Position numbers and translations under genes: made by a program
The notes under the pieces: model-generated
What the model saw: only the letters and a program-made list of their open reading frames with translations
Told to the model about the DNA's origin: nothing
The model's database searches: none
Source: JAAYYY01 sp964579295
Lineage (GTDB): Bacteria > Chloroflexota > Anaerolineae > Promineifilales > Promineifilaceae
Reading direction: 5' to 3'
DNA: 16,543 nucleotides
Assembly (NCBI GenBank): GCA_964579295.1
Contig: CAZOGK010000058.1
Location: 1 to 16,543 of the forward strand
Part shown: piece by piece, positions 14,021 to 16,543 of the stretch
Position numbering within the stretch: the stretch's first letter is position 1
How the letters are laid out: each line of letters opens with the position of its first letter

Positions 14021-15726
14021 TGACTGACTCAGAACGGTCGATGAAACTACCTGAAGGACGGGTATCTACTTTCGGCGCCGGCGCATCGGGGCAAAGCATT
14101 GTCCTGATCATCCTGCTCATCGTCGGCCTCGTCGCTCTGGCCGGCATCGCCACCGACGTTGGCTTCCTCTTTGCGCGCAGCTCGCAGTTCACGGCGGCGG
14201 TAGACGCGGCGGCGCTGGCCGGCGTTGTCGATCTGCCTGCCGGGCTTGATACCGCTATCGAGCGCTCCACCGAGTTTCTTGTCGCCAACTGGCCGGAAAT
14301 GAGCGAGGCCGCTATCAGCGGCGCCGAGTCGATGACAGGGCAGGGCTATCCAGAATATATCCTCACGGCCACGCTGCCGGTAGAGACATACTTCCTGCGT
14401 ATCGTTGGCTTCGGCGAAATCCCGGTCACGCGCTCGGCCGGAGCAGCGCTTTACACCCAGGCCGACATGCCCACGGCAACCCAATCGGCGCTGGGTGTGA
14501 CGCGTATTGCCGGCCAGTTTGTCATGGGGCCGGATAGCTGCACGGCGCAGGGTGATCCCATTTCGGCGACCTGGATTGCCCCAGGCCAGCGCAACCCGCT
14601 GCGCCATCTTACGGGAGGGCGCTATGTCTACCGCATCCAGATTCCGGCAGATTTCCCGGCGCCGCTGGAAGTCCAGCTCTTTGACCCTGACTCGCTCAAC
14701 CAGAACGCGGGTTTTGAAGCCACTGTCACGCGGGCCGACGGCTCGGCAGAGCCGCGCACCTGTCCGTCGCGCGGCAACGGCGACACGTGCCTGATGATCA
14801 CGGGCGATGATGAGCGGGGTAATCCTGTCTGGCTGTGGCGGGTGGACGAGACCTGGGGGCCATACGGTGCGGGCTGCCCGGGCCGGCAGGTATCCAACCC
14901 CAACGGCAATACCGTTACCCAGTACAGGCTTTATTACATCGGCGAAAATGACGAGCAAGAGGAGATTGCGACCTTTACGACGGGTCCGGCGACAGATTCA
15001 TTGACTGACATGAAATGGGTGACGCCGGGCAAGACAGCCGGGATCGGGCTGAGTAGCGGGTCGTCATTTTTGATCGGCGGCGGCCTGCTCGACTCGCTAC
15101 CTACTGACAGTCGTGGTAACCGGAGCGTCTACCTGGGCGTCAGCGCGATCGCCGGCACCTCTAAAAATGGCTGGGATCTGTGGGCCGGGCCGGCATCGAT
15201 CGCGGACAGGTTGCCGGCCGGGGGCAACGAGCGCAACCTGGCGATTTTGGACGACCCGGCAGGTTTAGGCACAGGCGGCGTGGAGATATTTGCCCAGGGC
15301 TACCTACCCGTCACATCCTACTTCTTTGTGAGCGATGTGACATTGCCGCTGGCCGCCGTCTCCAGGGCGGAAGGAGGCGGCGCCCTCTATGGGACTGTGT
15401 TCGACTTTGACGAGGATGCCAGCGGCCCGATACAGTTCGGCTTTAGCACGATGGATCTAGAGGACCGGCCGGCAGCTCTGGCCGCGCCGCGCAGCCCGAG
15501 CTGCCCCGGCGGGAACTGCGACAACGGCTGGGTGGAGCCCCCCTTTGACATCCCCATTCCCAGCAATAATCCGGCCGATCATGGTGTTAGCCCAGGAACA
15601 CCGTGCCCGCCGACGATATGCGCGCCCTTTTATGGCGGCCACCTCACTGCCGGCTATACGATAGGCCTCGACGAGCAGGTCTGGTCCATCTCCCTCCACG
15701 GCGGCCGGCCCTTTCTCACCAGATAG
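14020..15726 (+). CDS. TadG-like membrane protein (Flp/Tad N-terminal domain)
   Basis: A 568-residue protein. GQSIVLIILLIVGLVALAGI (24-43) with TDVGFLFARSSQFTAAVDAAALAG just after it is the Tad/TadG N-terminal domain: a single membrane helix followed by an Asp-Ala-Ala-Ala-Leu-Ala-Gly turn. Known TadG proteins often carry a von Willebrand A domain; I see no DxSxS metal-site motif here, and the outer region instead looks beta-rich, with scattered cysteines and a glycine/proline-rich end containing CPGGNC. The start overlaps the upstream stop by one base. A second ATG at 14041 is possible, but the first keeps the overlap seen across this operon. The last gene of the operon; the convergent lipoprotein follows after 57 bases. 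Confidence 0.85.
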   Translation: MTDSERSMKLPEGRVSTFGAGASGQSIVLIILLIVGLVALAGIATDVGFLFARSSQFTAAVDAAALAGVVDLPAGLDTAIERSTEFLVANWPEMSEAAISGAESMTGQGYPEYILTATLPVETYFLRIVGFGEIPVTRSAGAALYTQADMPTATQSALGVTRIAGQFVMGPDSCTAQGDPISATWIAPGQRNPLRHLTGGRYVYRIQIPADFPAPLEVQLFDPDSLNQNAGFEATVTRADGSAEPRTCPSRGNGDTCLMITGDDERGNPVWLWRVDETWGPYGAGCPGRQVSNPNGNTVTQYRLYYIGENDEQEEIATFTTGPATDSLTDMKWVTPGKTAGIGLSSGSSFLIGGGLLDSLPTDSRGNRSVYLGVSAIAGTSKNGWDLWAGPASIADRLPAGGNERNLAILDDPAGLGTGGVEIFAQGYLPVTSYFFVSDVTLPLAAVSRAEGGGALYGTVFDFDEDASGPIQFGFSTMDLEDRPAALAAPRSPSCPGGNCDNGWVEPPFDIPIPSNNPADHGVSPGTPCPPTICAPFYGGHLTAGYTIGLDEQVWSISLHGGRPFLTR

Positions 15727-15749
15727 CGAACGGCAACTCGGGCAGGCTT

Positions 15750-15779
15750 GCTCGCGGGGCCGGACGCTCGCGGCCGAGC
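15750..15779. terminator. GC-rich hairpin between convergent genes, possible two-way terminator
   Basis: GGCCG (15758-15762) pairs with CGGCC (15771-15775), and GCTC (15750-15753) with GAGC (15776-15779) across a 4-base bulge. It lies in the 57-base gap between the two stops. There is no U-tract on either strand, so the call is weak. Confidence 0.3.
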
Positions 15780-15783
15780 CGGG

Positions 15784-16428
15784 CTACGGGCTGCGGGTCA
15801 GCGTCCCGGCGACTGTGGGGTCGTTGCTGCAGAGCGCCGGCGTGAAAAGCGTCGCCTCGACAGCCATCGTCTGCCCATCCGGGGCCAGCGTCGCCCGAAG
15901 GGTCAGGGGAATCTCAAACCCCTCGACGTCGACCGTTGTGCGTGCTTCCAGCAGACGGCTGTCCGCGGCTGGCAGCGTCTCGCCGGCCGCAAAGGAGGAA
16001 GCGGGCACAGGGAAGCGACCGCAGAAGCCGCCGGCGTCAATGCTCAGCCCTTCGCCCAGCGTCGCCGTCCCGGCCACGGTCAGGCCCTGCTGAATCAGCT
16101 CCAGCCGCAGCGGGGCCTGACTATCGTCATCGCCGCGGATTGCGCCTGTGAAGGTTCCGGCGAAGGGGCCAGACGCTGGCAGGGCTTCCGGCGGTACTGT
16201 GGCGCCGCCGGGCGCCGGCTGACCGGCGGTTGGGTTCACCTGAGGGGTCACGCTGGGCGCCAGCGTCGGTGTGGGCAGCGCCACAGGATCGCGCGGCGTG
16301 TCCTGCGCCCCGCTAAGAGCGCCGAGCCAGTCGCGCAGCGTCTCAGCCGAAGGGACACAGCCGCCCAGCACTAATATGGCTGCCAGCGCCAGCATAATCA
16401 CCGTCAACCGCGGTGAAGTCGTTTTCAT
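15784..16428 (-). CDS. Predicted lipoprotein, function unknown
   Basis: A 214-residue product with a lipoprotein signal: MKTTSPR, a hydrophobic core and a lipobox LGGC with Cys24 as the likely lipid site. Residues about 48-85 form a threonine/proline-rich linker (PTPTLAPSVTPQVNP and following), which would hold the C-terminal domain away from the membrane. Residues 86-214 look like a small beta-sandwich or barrel (GPFAGTFTGAIRG, LELIQQGLTVAGTATLG) with two cysteines that might form a disulfide. The alternating strands resemble small extracellular lipocalin-like or META-like folds, but I cannot assign a family. The start has GGAGG 8 bases upstream. It converges on the TadG-like gene, so a shared role is possible but not shown. 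Confidence 0.85.
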   Translation of the reverse strand: MKTTSPRLTVIMLALAAILVLGGCVPSAETLRDWLGALSGAQDTPRDPVALPTPTLAPSVTPQVNPTAGQPAPGGATVPPEALPASGPFAGTFTGAIRGDDDSQAPLRLELIQQGLTVAGTATLGEGLSIDAGGFCGRFPVPASSFAAGETLPAADSRLLEARTTVDVEGFEIPLTLRATLAPDGQTMAVEATLFTPALCSNDPTVAGTLTRSP

Positions 16429-16436
16429 AGACTATT

Positions 16437-16441
16437 CCTCC
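16437..16441 (-). promoter_or_regulatory. Ribosome binding site of the lipoprotein gene
   Basis: On the minus strand GGAGG lies 8 bases before ATG 16428. It supports this start, which also places the signal peptide at the N-terminus. Confidence 0.8.
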
Positions 16442-16473
16442 GTCGCGGCGACAGCCTGGCTGCCGCCGTACGC

Positions 16474-16503
16474 CGCTCCGGCCACTCAGACGGCGCCGGA
16501 GCG
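16474..16503. promoter_or_regulatory. 9-bp inverted repeat upstream of the lipoprotein gene
   Basis: CGCTCCGGC (16474-16482) pairs with GCCGGAGCG (16495-16503) around a 12-base loop. It may be a leader hairpin or an operator. No convincing -35/-10 pair was found in the 115 bases available upstream of this gene, so the promoter may lie outside the window. Confidence 0.35.
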
Positions 16504-16543
16504 CCTACGGCCAGGACTGTAACCCAGCAGTCTTAGATTTCTA

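Noticed and set aside
14047..14958. Minus-strand open frame of 303 codons
   Set aside because: It is antisense to the TadG-like gene, has arginine-rich low-quality composition and no ribosome site or motif.
1..16543. CRISPR arrays, tRNA or rRNA genes, insertion sequences, phage attachment sites
   Set aside because: No regularly spaced direct repeats, cloverleaf-like segments, terminal inverted repeats with a transposase, or integrase genes were seen on reading both strands.

Overview
The window is GC-rich and densely coded. It holds nine complete genes and one gene cut by the left edge. No rRNA, tRNA, CRISPR array, transposase or integrase was seen. A MalT-like STAND regulator, a complete branched-chain amino-acid type ABC transporter operon, and TadE/TadG-type pseudopilin proteins fused to long extracellular regions with DUF11 repeats suggest an environmental bacterium. 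Chloroflexota (Anaerolineae or Caldilineae type) is my best guess. That placement is inference from gene content and style, not from a marker gene.

Layout. (1) 1-1619, minus strand: N-terminal 539 residues of a MalT/LuxR-family ATP-dependent regulator with a STAND NTPase and helical/TPR-like repeats; the C-terminus lies outside the window. (2) 1620-2132: a 513-base divergent intergenic region with a candidate promoter on each strand, a 16-bp perfect palindrome and a structured leader before the transporter operon. (3) 2133-8370, plus strand: livJ (substrate-binding lipoprotein), a hairpin in the livJ-livH gap, livH and livM (permeases), livG and livF (ATPases), then alr (alanine racemase) 12 bases after livF. 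(4) 8371-8672: a 302-base gap with a weak hairpin after alr and a candidate promoter bracketed by a perfect 9-bp inverted repeat. (5) 8673-15726, plus strand: a tightly packed four-gene operon encoding a TadE-like protein with four DUF11 repeats, a small single-pass membrane protein, a second TadE-like protein with a large unrecognised outer domain, and a TadG-like protein. (6) 15784-16428, minus strand: a lipoprotein convergent with that operon. (7) 16429-16543: upstream region of the lipoprotein gene.

How the parts work together. LivJ is tethered outside the membrane and should deliver an amino acid or similar small solute to the LivH/LivM channel powered by LivG/LivF. Alr may interconvert L- and D-alanine for peptidoglycan and is probably co-transcribed. 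The divergent regulator may control this operon, but that rests only on position. The second operon looks like a set of membrane-anchored surface proteins built on Tad minor-pilin N-termini. No Tad ATPase, platform protein, secretin or prepilin peptidase lies in the window, so any assembly machinery must be elsewhere or absent. This cluster is the most unusual part of the window.
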